Shown: positions 46,863 to 55,746 of the stretch, one piece after another
How the letters are laid out: each line of letters begins with the position of its first letter
Numbering within the stretch: position 1 is the stretch's first letter
Assembly: GCF_040361275.1 (NCBI RefSeq)
Contig: NZ_APNH01000001.1
Coordinates: forward strand, 1,275,001 to 1,339,000
Origin: Salinisphaera sp. T31B1
Lineage (GTDB): Bacteria > Pseudomonadota > Gammaproteobacteria > Nevskiales > Salinisphaeraceae
Direction: 5' to 3'
DNA length: 64,000 nucleotides
Notes under the pieces: generated by a model
Seen by the model: only the letters and a program-made list of their open reading frames with translations
Database searches by the model: none
What the model was told of the DNA's origin: nothing
Program-made: the position numbers and the translations under genes

Positions 46863-48416
46863 ATGACCGCTACGATCCACACCGTTGCCGTCGAGAAAAC
46901 CAGCGGCGACCTCGCCCGCGAACAGCAACTCGCCTGGAAGCTGGCCGAACTGGCCACGCGCGCGAAAGACGCGCCGCAGGACGACGAAGCCGTGGCGATG
47001 GCCAAGAACCGCATCATCGACAACGCCGCGATCGCACTCGGCGCGGCCAACGAACGCGCGGTCAAGGTGGCACGCTCCGACGCCATGAGTGCCAAGGGCA
47101 CCGGCAAGGCGACCGTCTGGGGGCTGACGGATACGTTCGGCCCGGTGCCGGCCGCCTTTGCCAACGCCGTGGCCGTACGTTTTCTGGATAACGACGACTG
47201 CTATCTGGCCGCCGAGTATTCGCACCCGGACGACAACATCTCGCCGATCATTGCCGTCGGCCAGCACCTGGGCGTATCTGGTGCCGACATCCTGCGCGGC
47301 ATCGTGGTGGCCTATGAAGTGCACGTGGCGCTGGTGGGCACCGGCGACGGCACCGGCATCTGCCTGCACAAGCACAAGGTCGATCACATGACCCATATCG
47401 CCGCGGGCACGGCCGCCGGTATTTCGTCCATGCTGGGGCTCGACACCGAGCAGACCTACCACGCGATCAACTTCGCGGTGCACAACGCCATTTCCTCGCG
47501 CCAGTCGCGCAAGGGCGATATCGGCGCCCAGAAGGAATTCGTGCCGGGCTTTTCGGCCGAGATCTCCATCAAGGCTGTCAATCACGCCATGCACGGCCTC
47601 AAGGGCCCGAACCCGGTCTATGAAGGCGTGGATTCCATCATCCGCCGCTTCTTGAACGGTCGCGATGACGAAAATGCGGTCTACAAGGTCGAGCTGGCCG
47701 AGCCGGGCGTCGACGCGCTGCGCAACATCATGAAGACCTATCCGAAGCAGTACGCCTTTGAATACCAGGGGCAGGCCATCATCGACCTGGCGCTGCAACT
47801 GCGCGAGCAGCTGCCCAAGAAGGGCGACAGCGTGGACCTCGATCAGATCGAAAAGATCGTGCTGGAAACCAGCCATCACACCCACCACGTGATCGGCACC
47901 GACGCCCAGGACCCGCAGAAGATCGATCCGGATTCGCCGCGCGGCACGCTGGATCACAGCATCATGTTCGCCATCGCCCGTTGTATTCAGGCCGGTGAAT
48001 TCCACAAGGATCGCGCCTACCAGACGACGCAGTCCGAGAAAGACGAGCTGCGCGCGATCATGGCGCGGATCGAAACCCAGTTCGACCAGCGCTGGGAAGA
48101 CCTCTACCACGACCAGGACCCGAACGTGCAGGCCTACGGCGGCCGCATGATCATCAGCCTGGCCGACGGTAAGGAAGTCGCCGACGAAAAGACCCGTGCC
48201 AACGCCCACCCGGGCGGCGACACCCCCTGGCAGCGCCCCGACTACGAAGCCAAGCTCGCCGACTACACCAAGGACCTGGTGTCGGATGGCGAACGCGCCC
48301 GCTTCATCGAAGCGGTCGACGGCATGGACTCGCTCTCCGGCGACGACCTGGCCACGATCAACCTCGTCGTGGATGCCGGGAAGCTGGAAGCACCGGATAC
48401 AAACGGTATCTACTAG
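46863..48416 (+). CDS. prpD: MmgE/PrpD-family dehydratase, probable 2-methylcitrate dehydratase
   Basis: PrpD dehydrates 2-methylcitrate in the methylcitrate cycle of propionate breakdown. The 517-residue product (E. coli PrpD 483) has the family core: FLDNDDCYLAAEYSHPDDNISPIIAVGQ, HKHKVDHMTHIAAGTAAGISSMLGL, FAVHNAISSRQSRKGDIGAQKEFVPGFSAEISI and DSPRGTLDHSIMFAIARCI. I chose the ATG at 46863 with AAGGAA eight bases before. prpB, prpC and prpF are not adjacent, which is unusual; odd-chain alkane oxidation by the alk locus would yield propionyl-CoA. Confidence 0.82.
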   Translation: MTATIHTVAVEKTSGDLAREQQLAWKLAELATRAKDAPQDDEAVAMAKNRIIDNAAIALGAANERAVKVARSDAMSAKGTGKATVWGLTDTFGPVPAAFANAVAVRFLDNDDCYLAAEYSHPDDNISPIIAVGQHLGVSGADILRGIVVAYEVHVALVGTGDGTGICLHKHKVDHMTHIAAGTAAGISSMLGLDTEQTYHAINFAVHNAISSRQSRKGDIGAQKEFVPGFSAEISIKAVNHAMHGLKGPNPVYEGVDSIIRRFLNGRDDENAVYKVELAEPGVDALRNIMKTYPKQYAFEYQGQAIIDLALQLREQLPKKGDSVDLDQIEKIVLETSHHTHHVIGTDAQDPQKIDPDSPRGTLDHSIMFAIARCIQAGEFHKDRAYQTTQSEKDELRAIMARIETQFDQRWEDLYHDQDPNVQAYGGRMIISLADGKEVADEKTRANAHPGGDTPWQRPDYEAKLADYTKDLVSDGERARFIEAVDGMDSLSGDDLATINLVVDAGKLEAPDTNGIY

Positions 48417-48452
48417 CGTCTGCCTGCCTCGCGACCTCGTCGCGCGACACTG

Positions 48453-48488
48453 CGGCCCCGGCGTCTGCGTGCGCCGGGGCCGTTCTGT
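48453..48488 (+). terminator. Intrinsic terminator of the PrpD-family gene
   Basis: CGGCCCCGGCG (48453-48463) and CGCCGGGGCCG (48472-48482) form a perfect 11-bp stem with an 8-base loop, followed by TTCTGT. It starts 36 bp past the stop. The U-tract is short, but the stem is very strong. Confidence 0.7.
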
Positions 48489-48577
48489 ATAGACCTACGC
48501 GGTGCACGTGTTTGATCTGAATAGCCGTTAATGGGCGTGCTTGCCCGAGCGGGCTATCCCACTTTCTGGAGTAGAGG

Positions 48578-49999
48578 ATGTTCATCAACGGCGAATGGCT
48601 GACCGACCGGCCCACGTTCGCGGTCACCAATCCGGCGACCGGCGAAACCATCGATACGGTGCCCGACTGCAACGACGCGGATATCGACGCCGCGATCGGT
48701 GCGGCGCATACGGCGTTCGCCGGCTGGCGTGCGACCACGGCCTATGACCGCGCCCGACTGCTCTATCGTGCCTGGGAGCTGATGAACCAGCGCAAGCGCG
48801 AGCTGGCGGAATTGATGACCCGCGAGCAGGGCAAGCCGCTCAAGGCCTCGCTGGCCGAGGTGGGCTACGGCGCGGATTTCCTGCTCTGGTTCGCCGAGGA
48901 AGCCAAGCGCGTCTATGGCCAGATGGTGCCGTCGGCCCGTGCGGACCAGCGATTCATGGTGCGCCGCGACCCGGTGGGCGTGGTGGGCGCGATCACGCCC
49001 TGGAACTATCCGATCTCCATGATCACGCGCAAGCTCGGTCCGGCGCTGGCCGCCGGCTGTACGGTGGTGCTCAAGCCGGCCGAAAGCACGCCGTTGTGCG
49101 CCCGTGCCATGTTCGAGATCTTTGAGGAAGCCGGTTTTCCCAAGGGCGTGGTCAACCTGCTGACCGTGTCCGACCCGACGGCCACCGGCCGCGCCTTCTG
49201 CAGCGATCGGCGCGTGCGCAAGCTCACCTTCACCGGTTCGACCGCGGTCGGGCGCAAGCTCAACGCCGAGGCTGCACTCCATCTCAAGCGGGTGTCCATG
49301 GAACTGGGCGGCCACGCCCCGGCGCTGGTGTTTCCCGATGCCGATCCGGTGTATGCGGCCAAGGGGCTGTCGCTGGTCAAGTTCCTCAACATGGGCCAGG
49401 CCTGTATCAGCCCCAACCGGATCTATGTGCACGAAGACCACGCCGAGGCGTTTCTCGGCGAGCTCACCCGGCGGGTCGCCCGTCTGCAGGTCGGCAACGG
49501 CATGGACGAGGGCATCGGCATCGGCCCGCTGATCAACGAAGCCGCCATCGACAAGATCGAGGTCCAGGTCCAGGACGCCGTTGCCCAGGGCGCACAGCTG
49601 CACCACGGCGGCGAGCGCCTGCGTGAAGGGACCTTCGCGGCCGGGCATTTCTATGCGCCCACGATTCTGTCGGGCGTCACCCCCGCGATGAAGATCTATC
49701 GCGAAGAGACCTTCGGCCCGGTCGCGCCGGTGATCACGTATCGCGACGAGGACGACCTGATCGCGCTGGCCAACGATACCGAGTACGGCCTGGCGGCGTA
49801 TGTCTACAGCGACAAACTCTCGACCGCCATGCGCGCGTTCGAGGGCCTGGACTTCGGCATCATCGGGATCAACGATATCAACCCGACGAGCGCGGCCGCG
49901 CCGTTCGGCGGCATGAAGGACAGCGGCCTCGGCCGCGAGGGCGCCCAAGAAGGCATCGCCGAATATCTGGAGACCAAGACGGGCGGCATGATCGTCTGA
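48578..49999 (+). CDS. NAD(P)-dependent aldehyde dehydrogenase, succinate-semialdehyde type
   Basis: A 473-residue class I ALDH with the GabD-like pattern: PVGVVGAITPWNYPISMITRKLGPALAAGCTVVLKPAESTP, KLTFTGSTAVGRKL, MELGGHAPALVF with the base Glu, and Cys in NMGQACISPNRIYV. The C-terminal PFGGMKDSGLGREGAQEGIAEYLETK is the family ending. Succinate-semialdehyde or glutarate-semialdehyde is the likely substrate; it is not an acylating enzyme. It starts 89 bp after the PrpD terminator and stands alone. RBS TGGAG. Confidence 0.85.
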   Translation: MFINGEWLTDRPTFAVTNPATGETIDTVPDCNDADIDAAIGAAHTAFAGWRATTAYDRARLLYRAWELMNQRKRELAELMTREQGKPLKASLAEVGYGADFLLWFAEEAKRVYGQMVPSARADQRFMVRRDPVGVVGAITPWNYPISMITRKLGPALAAGCTVVLKPAESTPLCARAMFEIFEEAGFPKGVVNLLTVSDPTATGRAFCSDRRVRKLTFTGSTAVGRKLNAEAALHLKRVSMELGGHAPALVFPDADPVYAAKGLSLVKFLNMGQACISPNRIYVHEDHAEAFLGELTRRVARLQVGNGMDEGIGIGPLINEAAIDKIEVQVQDAVAQGAQLHHGGERLREGTFAAGHFYAPTILSGVTPAMKIYREETFGPVAPVITYRDEDDLIALANDTEYGLAAYVYSDKLSTAMRAFEGLDFGIIGINDINPTSAAAPFGGMKDSGLGREGAQEGIAEYLETKTGGMIV

Positions 50000-50314
50000 G
50001 ACACGCTGCGTCCGTCGGGAGGGCGGGTCGGAGAGGCATTACGCGGTGCCCCGGCCCGTCGTCGGCGTGCGTGACGGTCGGGCGCCAGGCGTTGTAGTCG
50101 GCGAACCGGTGCGCGTCAGCGCCTGTCCTGCCGCACCGTCGCGCTGACGATTAGCGGTGGCGCTCGGTGGCGGGCCGGGGTGCGGTGACTTGCGACAAGT
50201 CGCAGGCGTACAGACGCCAGTGGCGCTGCGCCGGCGATGCGTCGGGCACGCCGTTGGCTCGGGCCACGTCGAGCGTTGGTCTTTATGGCTGACATGACGC
50301 GAACACGAACTTGG
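50000..50314. other. Intergenic stretch with no recognised feature
   Basis: 315 bp between convergent genes (ALDH and GntR). No T-tailed terminator, RNA gene or coding frame could be supported. Confidence 0.5.
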
Positions 50315-51013
50315 CTAGCGCGCCTCCACCACGGCTCCGTCGGCGTCCAGGTAGTGCGATGTGTAGGCCGCGACTTCGGGCGGAATCTCGAGTTCGACGA
50401 CCTGAAACGCCACACGGATAATCTGGCCACGGAATACCGCCTCGGCTATCGATGGCCGGCCCTCCTGGATAATTTTCAGAAAAGCGCGATTGCTTGTCAC
50501 GATCGCGTCGGTGCGCTGCATTCGATAGTAAATGCGCAACAGACTGCTCGCCGATGACCACGCACGCAGAAGCGATGCATTGCCGGACTCCTCGCAGACG
50601 GCGCGATGGAAATCCCAATGGGAGCGGAACACGTTCGTACGATCGTTCTGTTCGTTCGCTGACAGAAGCGTGGTCATGAGATCTTCGAGCCGACGCAGCG
50701 ATGCTGGCTGAGCGCGATGCGTAACTAGCCGCGCAGCCGCGCCTTCGATCAGCCCGCGCGTGACACTCATCTGCGCGATCTCCTCCCGAGACGGATCGGC
50801 CACGAACGCGCCGCGGTTAGGACGAATCTCAACCAGGCCGTCAGAGGCTAGTTCGCGTAGAGCCTCCCGCAACGGGGCACGGCTTATGTCCAGTAATGAC
50901 GCAATTTCCACTTCGCGTAGGCGTTGTCCCGGCGCGAACTGGCCGGTCATGATCGCGTCCGCGATGGCCTTCGCCGTGACCGCGCTGAGAGAGGGAGGGC
51001 GGTCGAATTCCAA
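50315..51013 (-). CDS. GntR-family regulator (FadR/FCD type)
   Basis: A 232-residue regulator: winged HTH at the N-terminus (AIADAIMTGQFAPGQRLREVEIASLLDISRAPLREALRELASDGLVEIRPNRGAFVA), then an all-helical FCD ligand domain with the typical His-containing FRSHWDFHRAVCEESGN segment. Many of these bind a carboxylate. It is divergent from the AtuA-like/TRAP operon, with paired TGTCGACA palindromes between them, so it is the likely local repressor. Confidence 0.9.
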   Translation of the reverse strand: MEFDRPPSLSAVTAKAIADAIMTGQFAPGQRLREVEIASLLDISRAPLREALRELASDGLVEIRPNRGAFVADPSREEIAQMSVTRGLIEGAAARLVTHRAQPASLRRLEDLMTTLLSANEQNDRTNVFRSHWDFHRAVCEESGNASLLRAWSSASSLLRIYYRMQRTDAIVTSNRAFLKIIQEGRPSIAEAVFRGQIIRVAFQVVELEIPPEVAAYTSHYLDADGAVVEAR

Positions 51014-51080
51014 GTGTTTTCCTGCGTATGGGTGAGCGGCTGTTGCGCATAATTCAACACAACGGCCGCAATGTTACAAA

Positions 51081-51123
51081 TGTCGACAGGTGTATTGACT
51101 ATTGTCGACAATATGCATATCGT
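51081..51123 (+). promoter_or_regulatory. Operator pair and promoter of the AtuA/TRAP operon
   Basis: TGTCGACA occurs at 51081-51088 and 51103-51110, starts 22 bp apart (two helical turns). The second lies inside a perfect 14-bp palindrome TATTGTCGACAATA (51100-51113). This palindrome sits in the 17-bp spacer between TTGACT (51095-51100, -35) and TATCGT (51118-51123, -10). GntR/FadR proteins bind such short palindromes, so binding would block the operon. Confidence 0.7.
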
Positions 51124-51170
51124 CGTCTCGCACCCACGAACAGCGGTGTCTTTCGCTGCAGGAGATTATT

Positions 51171-52538
51171 TTGAACGAGGTCCGACTACTCGCCGTGACC
51201 GCGATTCTTGGCTACGGCTTTCCAGAAGAATCGCTGCGTGCGGGACTAGCGCGCAAGCCGCATATGATCGGCGTCGACGGCGGCAGCGTCGATCCCGGCC
51301 CATACTTCCTAGGAGCCGGCAAGGCATTCTGCTCCAACCTGGCCATGCGCCGTGACCTGCGTCTCATGCTGAACGCCGGCGTTGAGGCGGGAATTCCGGT
51401 CGCCGTGTCGACTGCGGGAGGCGCCGGCGGTTCGCCGCACGTCGCGAATATCGTGGACATGGTTCGCCAGATCGCCCAGGAGGACGGGCTGCATTTCAAG
51501 CTTGCCATCATTCACTCGGAGCAGGCGCAAGCGGATGTCATCGAGTGGGTTGAAGCAGGGCGAGTCAACGCCCTGGGCAGCCGGCCACCGTTGACCACCG
51601 ATACCGTGGAGCGGGCCACTCGTATCGTCGGTGCCATGGGGCCAGAGCCTTACATGGACGCCTTGGATGCCGGTGCCGATGTCATCATCTCGGGTCGGAG
51701 CACCGATCCCGCGCCGTGGGTCGCCATGGTCCGTCGGGCCGGCCTGCCGGAAGCCCAGGCATGGTATGCCGGCAAGATGCTGGAATGCGGCGCCGAGCCG
51801 GCACTGCCCAAGAAAGAGGATTGCCTGTTCGTCACCGTGGGCGCCGACTACGTCGAATGCGAGCCGACCAGCCAGGAGCGTCGCTGTACGCCGCTATCGG
51901 TCGCTAATTTCAGCCTCCACGAAAACGCGAGTCCGGTCCATCATTTCGAGCCGGGTGGCATGCTGGACACCACCGAATGTGTCTTCGAGGCCGTAAGCGA
52001 TCGCGCCGTGCGGATCACCGGCATGAAATGGCTGCCGGCTTCGCAATACACCGTCAAACTTGAAGGCGTCGAACAGACCGGATTCAGAGCGCTGGCGATC
52101 TGCGGTACCCGAGACCCGGTGCTCATCGATACGATCGAGCCCTATCTGGAGCGTTCACGCGAAATCGTGGCCGAGAAGACCGCTGCCTTCGGTGTGTCAC
52201 CCGAGAGTTATGGCTTGTCGTTCCGGGTCTATGGCCGCAACGGCGTGATGGGCGCCCGCGAACCCGTCACCGAGATTACGAGCCACGAGCTTGGTTTCGT
52301 GATCGAAGTCGTGGCCTCGACGCAGGACGAGGCGAATGCGGTTGTGGCCATCGCCCGCACCACACTGCTGCATTCCGATTTTCCGGGGCGTCTCTGCAAG
52401 GAGGGAAATATGGCTATTCCGTTCTCTCCCTCGGATATCGAGTTAGGCCCTCACTATCGGTTCAGCGTGTACCACATAGTGGACACCGACAGTCCGACCG
52501 CTATGTTTCCAATTGAATACGAGCAGGTGGGAGGCTAA
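51171..52538 (+). CDS. AtuA-like protein (DUF1446), acyclic terpene utilisation family
   Basis: A 455-residue protein of the AtuA/DUF1446 family. It has the N-terminal GVDGGSVDPGPYFLGAGK, GIPVAVSTAGGAGGSPHVANIVDMVRQIA and DVIISGRSTDPAPWVAM signatures. The family was named from citronellol breakdown, but members with TRAP transporters occur in other carboxylate pathways; the reaction is not established. I chose the TTG at 51171, which has AGGAG six to seven bases before it and starts at the conserved NEVRLLAVTAILGYG; an in-frame frame opening at 51102 overlaps the promoter. The next gene starts two bases after its stop. Confidence 0.82.
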   Translation: MNEVRLLAVTAILGYGFPEESLRAGLARKPHMIGVDGGSVDPGPYFLGAGKAFCSNLAMRRDLRLMLNAGVEAGIPVAVSTAGGAGGSPHVANIVDMVRQIAQEDGLHFKLAIIHSEQAQADVIEWVEAGRVNALGSRPPLTTDTVERATRIVGAMGPEPYMDALDAGADVIISGRSTDPAPWVAMVRRAGLPEAQAWYAGKMLECGAEPALPKKEDCLFVTVGADYVECEPTSQERRCTPLSVANFSLHENASPVHHFEPGGMLDTTECVFEAVSDRAVRITGMKWLPASQYTVKLEGVEQTGFRALAICGTRDPVLIDTIEPYLERSREIVAEKTAAFGVSPESYGLSFRVYGRNGVMGAREPVTEITSHELGFVIEVVASTQDEANAVVAIARTTLLHSDFPGRLCKEGNMAIPFSPSDIELGPHYRFSVYHIVDTDSPTAMFPIEYEQVGG

Positions 52539-52540
52539 CG

Positions 52541-52852
52541 ATGGCTTTGATTCGTGATATCGCCAAGGTCTGCAAAAGCAAGAATGCGGGACCGTTCCAT
52601 CTCACGATCGATGTCGTGTTCGACGATGTCGATACCTTCAAGCGCGTCGCCGACAGCGACGTGCTCAACGCAGCGCTGTTCGCCAGGCTCTACGACGTTG
52701 CCGAGTCAGACGTGTTGTTTACGCCCTACGCACCTGCATTAGCGTTCAAGGCAACGATTCCTCGCGCGGTGAGCGCAGGCGATATCGGTGATACCGATGT
52801 CTATGGGGCGCAGCAGCATGCACCGTTGCTGGATATCGATATCCCGATTTGA
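52541..52852 (+). CDS. DUF4387 protein, partner of the AtuA-like protein
   Basis: A 103-residue protein with the DUF4387 pattern LIRDIAKVCKSKNAGPFHLTIDVVF and a C-terminal DTDVYGAQQHAPLL. In many genomes it directly follows, or is fused to, an AtuA/DUF1446 protein, so the two likely work as one enzyme. RBS GGTGGGAGG lies in the end of the upstream gene. Confidence 0.82.
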   Translation: MALIRDIAKVCKSKNAGPFHLTIDVVFDDVDTFKRVADSDVLNAALFARLYDVAESDVLFTPYAPALAFKATIPRAVSAGDIGDTDVYGAQQHAPLLDIDIPI

Positions 52853-52900
52853 TCGGGATCCATAACCAATTAATCAAAAGAGACAGCCGGGGAGATAATC

Positions 52901-53911
52901 ATGAAACGTCTTAGTATCCGATGGGTCCGTTGCGGACTGCTGATCGCCGTATCCGCGGCCGCCGTGTTCTCTGGCAACGCGGCTGCGAAGAGTCTGAATT
53001 TACGGCTGGGCCATGAGCTGCCTATCGACTCACCGATTCATCGGGCGTTGGAGACCTTCGCTGAAAACGTGAACGAAGCGTCGGACGGCGACATCAGCGT
53101 GAAGGTATATGGCGGCGCTACGATCGGCTCCGACCGACAGCTCAGCGAACAGGTTCGTCTCGGGGCGATCGACATGGCGGCGCTGGGTGTCAATACGCAG
53201 GCACCTCTTGGCGACGATTTTTCTATCGATGAGGTGCCATATGTCTGGGACAGCTATGCCCAGATGGCTGCGGCCTATAACGGCGACCTTGGAGAGATTC
53301 TCGGCAAGAAGTTGACCGCGCTTGGCGTGCGTCCTATCGGCTATTTCCCATTCGGCTTTCGTCAGCTCACCAATAACGTGCGGCCGGTCGAAAAGCCCTC
53401 GGATATCAAAGGGCTCAAGCTGCGTGTGGCTGAAGTGCCGATCCGTATCGATGCCTTCAAGGCGCTTGGCGCGCGTCCGGTACCCATCGCCTTTCCGGAG
53501 CTATTCACGGCCCTGCAGCAGGGTACGGTAGACGGCCAAGAAAACCCGCTGTTCATTATCAAAGGATCGCGCTTTTTCGAGGTGCAGAAGTATCTGACGC
53601 TCACGAACCATATTGCGTCGACTTATTTTCTCGGAATGAATTCGTCGCGGTTCAAATCGTTGACACAGGCGCAGCGCGACATTTTGCTTGCGCAGGCGGC
53701 GAAGATCGGTCCGCAGGTAACCGCGGAACTTGAGTCGAACCGAAAAGAAATTCTGGCGTTTTTGCGAGACCAAGGCATGCAGATCGTCACGGATATCGAT
53801 CGCGATGCGATGCGCGCCGAACTCAAACCGGTGTATAGAAAATACAAAAAAGAGTTCTCGCCGGACGTATGGGCTGCATTGAAGAAATATTCGTCTCTCG
53901 GCGACGACTGA
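52901..53911 (+). CDS. dctP: TRAP transporter substrate-binding protein (DctP)
   Basis: A 336-residue periplasmic protein with a signal peptide ending near AAAKS (residue 31). It has the DctP core: LRLGHELPIDSPIHRALETFAENVNEAS, VYGGATIGSDRQLSEQVRLGAIDMA, and the conserved arginine in LKLRVAEVPIRIDAFKALGARPVPIAFPELFTALQQGTVDGQENP, which binds the substrate carboxylate. The ligand cannot be predicted from the sequence alone. Confidence 0.93.
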   Translation: MKRLSIRWVRCGLLIAVSAAAVFSGNAAAKSLNLRLGHELPIDSPIHRALETFAENVNEASDGDISVKVYGGATIGSDRQLSEQVRLGAIDMAALGVNTQAPLGDDFSIDEVPYVWDSYAQMAAAYNGDLGEILGKKLTALGVRPIGYFPFGFRQLTNNVRPVEKPSDIKGLKLRVAEVPIRIDAFKALGARPVPIAFPELFTALQQGTVDGQENPLFIIKGSRFFEVQKYLTLTNHIASTYFLGMNSSRFKSLTQAQRDILLAQAAKIGPQVTAELESNRKEILAFLRDQGMQIVTDIDRDAMRAELKPVYRKYKKEFSPDVWAALKKYSSLGDD

Positions 53912-53918
53912 GATCACC

Positions 53919-54431
53919 GTGGCTACTGCGCATAAATTCGGCTCCGGAAAGGTAGCCACCGCGGTCGTCCGCGCGATTGAGTCGGTGTCGGTGGTGGGGT
54001 GGTTCATCTTCATCGTGGCGACGCTCGGCCAGGTCGTGGCCCGATATGTGTTCGGATCCGCCTTGTCCTGGGCAGACGAAATTGCTCGCCTGTCGCTGAT
54101 TTGGTTCACGTTCTTATGCGCACTCGAGTTGGCCATCGTGGACGAACACATCGCTATCGAGGTGTTCAAGCCTGACGGCGTGCTCGGCCGTTTCCTGGCA
54201 TTCGTCAAGTACGCCGCGATCGGCGCCACGGGCGTGATGCTGGCCTACGGTGCGTGGAAGCTCTATCCGGTGGTTTCCATCTCGAAGATGCCGGCCACAG
54301 GTATTCCGTCGGTGTACATGTACCTCGCCGCCGCGGTGGCTGGGGGCGGTTTTATATTGATTGCCGTGTTGCGTATGGCAGCGAGCGTCTTCGATCTGTT
54401 CATGGCCCGGCGTCGGCCGATCTCGCGTTAG
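53919..54431 (+). CDS. dctQ: TRAP transporter small permease (DctQ)
   Basis: A 170-residue membrane protein with four helices (about 26-45, 60-80, 95-115, 132-155) and the family motif SWADEIARLSLIWFTFLCALELAIVDEHIAIEV. It begins with GTG eight bases after the dctP stop. It forms the permease with DctM. Confidence 0.9.
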   Translation: MATAHKFGSGKVATAVVRAIESVSVVGWFIFIVATLGQVVARYVFGSALSWADEIARLSLIWFTFLCALELAIVDEHIAIEVFKPDGVLGRFLAFVKYAAIGATGVMLAYGAWKLYPVVSISKMPATGIPSVYMYLAAAVAGGGFILIAVLRMAASVFDLFMARRRPISR

Positions 54432-54463
54432 CCCAACCGATGCTTTCGATTCGAGATTAGCTG

Positions 54464-55738
54464 ATGTCGACTGCCATTCTATTGATGCTCGCGGTGCTGC
54501 TGGCGCTGATTCTGGCCGGCGTCCCGATCGCGTTTGCACAGGCGTGCGCGGTATTGCTCTACGTCACGCTCAGCGGATACCCGCCGATTCCGATTCTTGC
54601 CCAGCAGACCGTGGCCGGTATCGATTCATTCGTGCTGCTGGCGTTGCCACTTTTCATCTGGTGCGGCGTGCTGATGGAGCGTAGCGGCGCCAGCGAAGGC
54701 TTGATGCGGCTGGTTCTGTATCTGATCGGGCGCCTGCCGGGCGGTTCGGCGATCGCGAGCGTTGTTGCCACGACGTTTTTTGGCGCCTTGACAGGTTCTG
54801 CGGTCGCCTCGACTGCGGCGATCGGTCAGATCATGGAACCGCAGTTGGTCCGCCAAGGGTATCGTCCGGGCTTTGTTGCGTCGCTTCAGGCAGCATCTGG
54901 ATCGCTCGGGGCGGTCATGCCGCCAAGCATTGCGCTCGTGACCTACGGCGCGATTGCCGGCGCGTCGATCAAGTCGCTATTTGCCGGCGCCGTGGTGCCG
55001 GGGTTGCTCATAGCGGCGATGCTGTGTGCCTATGCGTACGTCGTAAGCCGCCGGCGGGGCTATGGGCTTGCAAAAGCCGAGCTGGCTCAGATCAGCTTAG
55101 GCGAGGCGAGCAAGGCCGCATTGCCCGCGTTGGTCATGCCGTTGATCATCCTTGGCGGCATATTCGGCGGCGTGTTCACTGCCACGGAAGCTTCGGCAGT
55201 TGGCGCGATCTACGTACTGCTCATCGGCGTGTTCTATTATCGTGGCCTGGATTTACGCGGCGTCGTGTCGACGTTGGTCGCGTCCGGCCGATCGACGGCA
55301 TCGATCATGTTGATCATTGCCACCTCTTCGCCGCTCGCCTGGATTCTGTCAGCCGAACAGGTCCCGCAGCATTTCACCACGCTCGTGCTGTCGGTATCGG
55401 ACAATCCGATACTCGTCATGCTGATGATCAACGTACTGTTGCTCGTACTCGGCACGTTCATGGAGACGATCGCGATCATCGTCATTCTCACGCCGGTGCT
55501 GCTGCCCGTGGTGACGACCGCTGGCGTCGACCCGGTGGTATTCGGTGTGTTGATGATCGTGAATCTATCGCTCGGCGCGATCACGCCTCCGTTGGGGGTC
55601 TGTGCGTTCGTGGCCGCAAAGATCATCGCTATCGACGTCCGTGCCATGTGGCCCGAGCTCATCCACGTCGTTTTGTTGATGACGCTCGGACTGCTACTCA
55701 TCATTCTCTTCCCGGGCCTGGTGTCCTGGGTCTATTGA
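54464..55738 (+). CDS. dctM: TRAP transporter large permease (DctM)
   Basis: A 424-residue transporter with about twelve hydrophobic helices and DctM signatures: GSAIASVVATTFFGALTGSAVASTAAIGQIMEP, SGSLGAVMPPSIALVTYGAIAGASI, GGVFTATEASAVGAIYVL, and GAITPPLGVCAFVAAKI. It imports the DctP-bound solute with Na+ and ends 8 bp before the hydrolase gene. Confidence 0.94.
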   Translation: MSTAILLMLAVLLALILAGVPIAFAQACAVLLYVTLSGYPPIPILAQQTVAGIDSFVLLALPLFIWCGVLMERSGASEGLMRLVLYLIGRLPGGSAIASVVATTFFGALTGSAVASTAAIGQIMEPQLVRQGYRPGFVASLQAASGSLGAVMPPSIALVTYGAIAGASIKSLFAGAVVPGLLIAAMLCAYAYVVSRRRGYGLAKAELAQISLGEASKAALPALVMPLIILGGIFGGVFTATEASAVGAIYVLLIGVFYYRGLDLRGVVSTLVASGRSTASIMLIIATSSPLAWILSAEQVPQHFTTLVLSVSDNPILVMLMINVLLLVLGTFMETIAIIVILTPVLLPVVTTAGVDPVVFGVLMIVNLSLGAITPPLGVCAFVAAKIIAIDVRAMWPELIHVVLLMTLGLLLIILFPGLVSWVY

Positions 55739-55746
55739 GCGACCGA

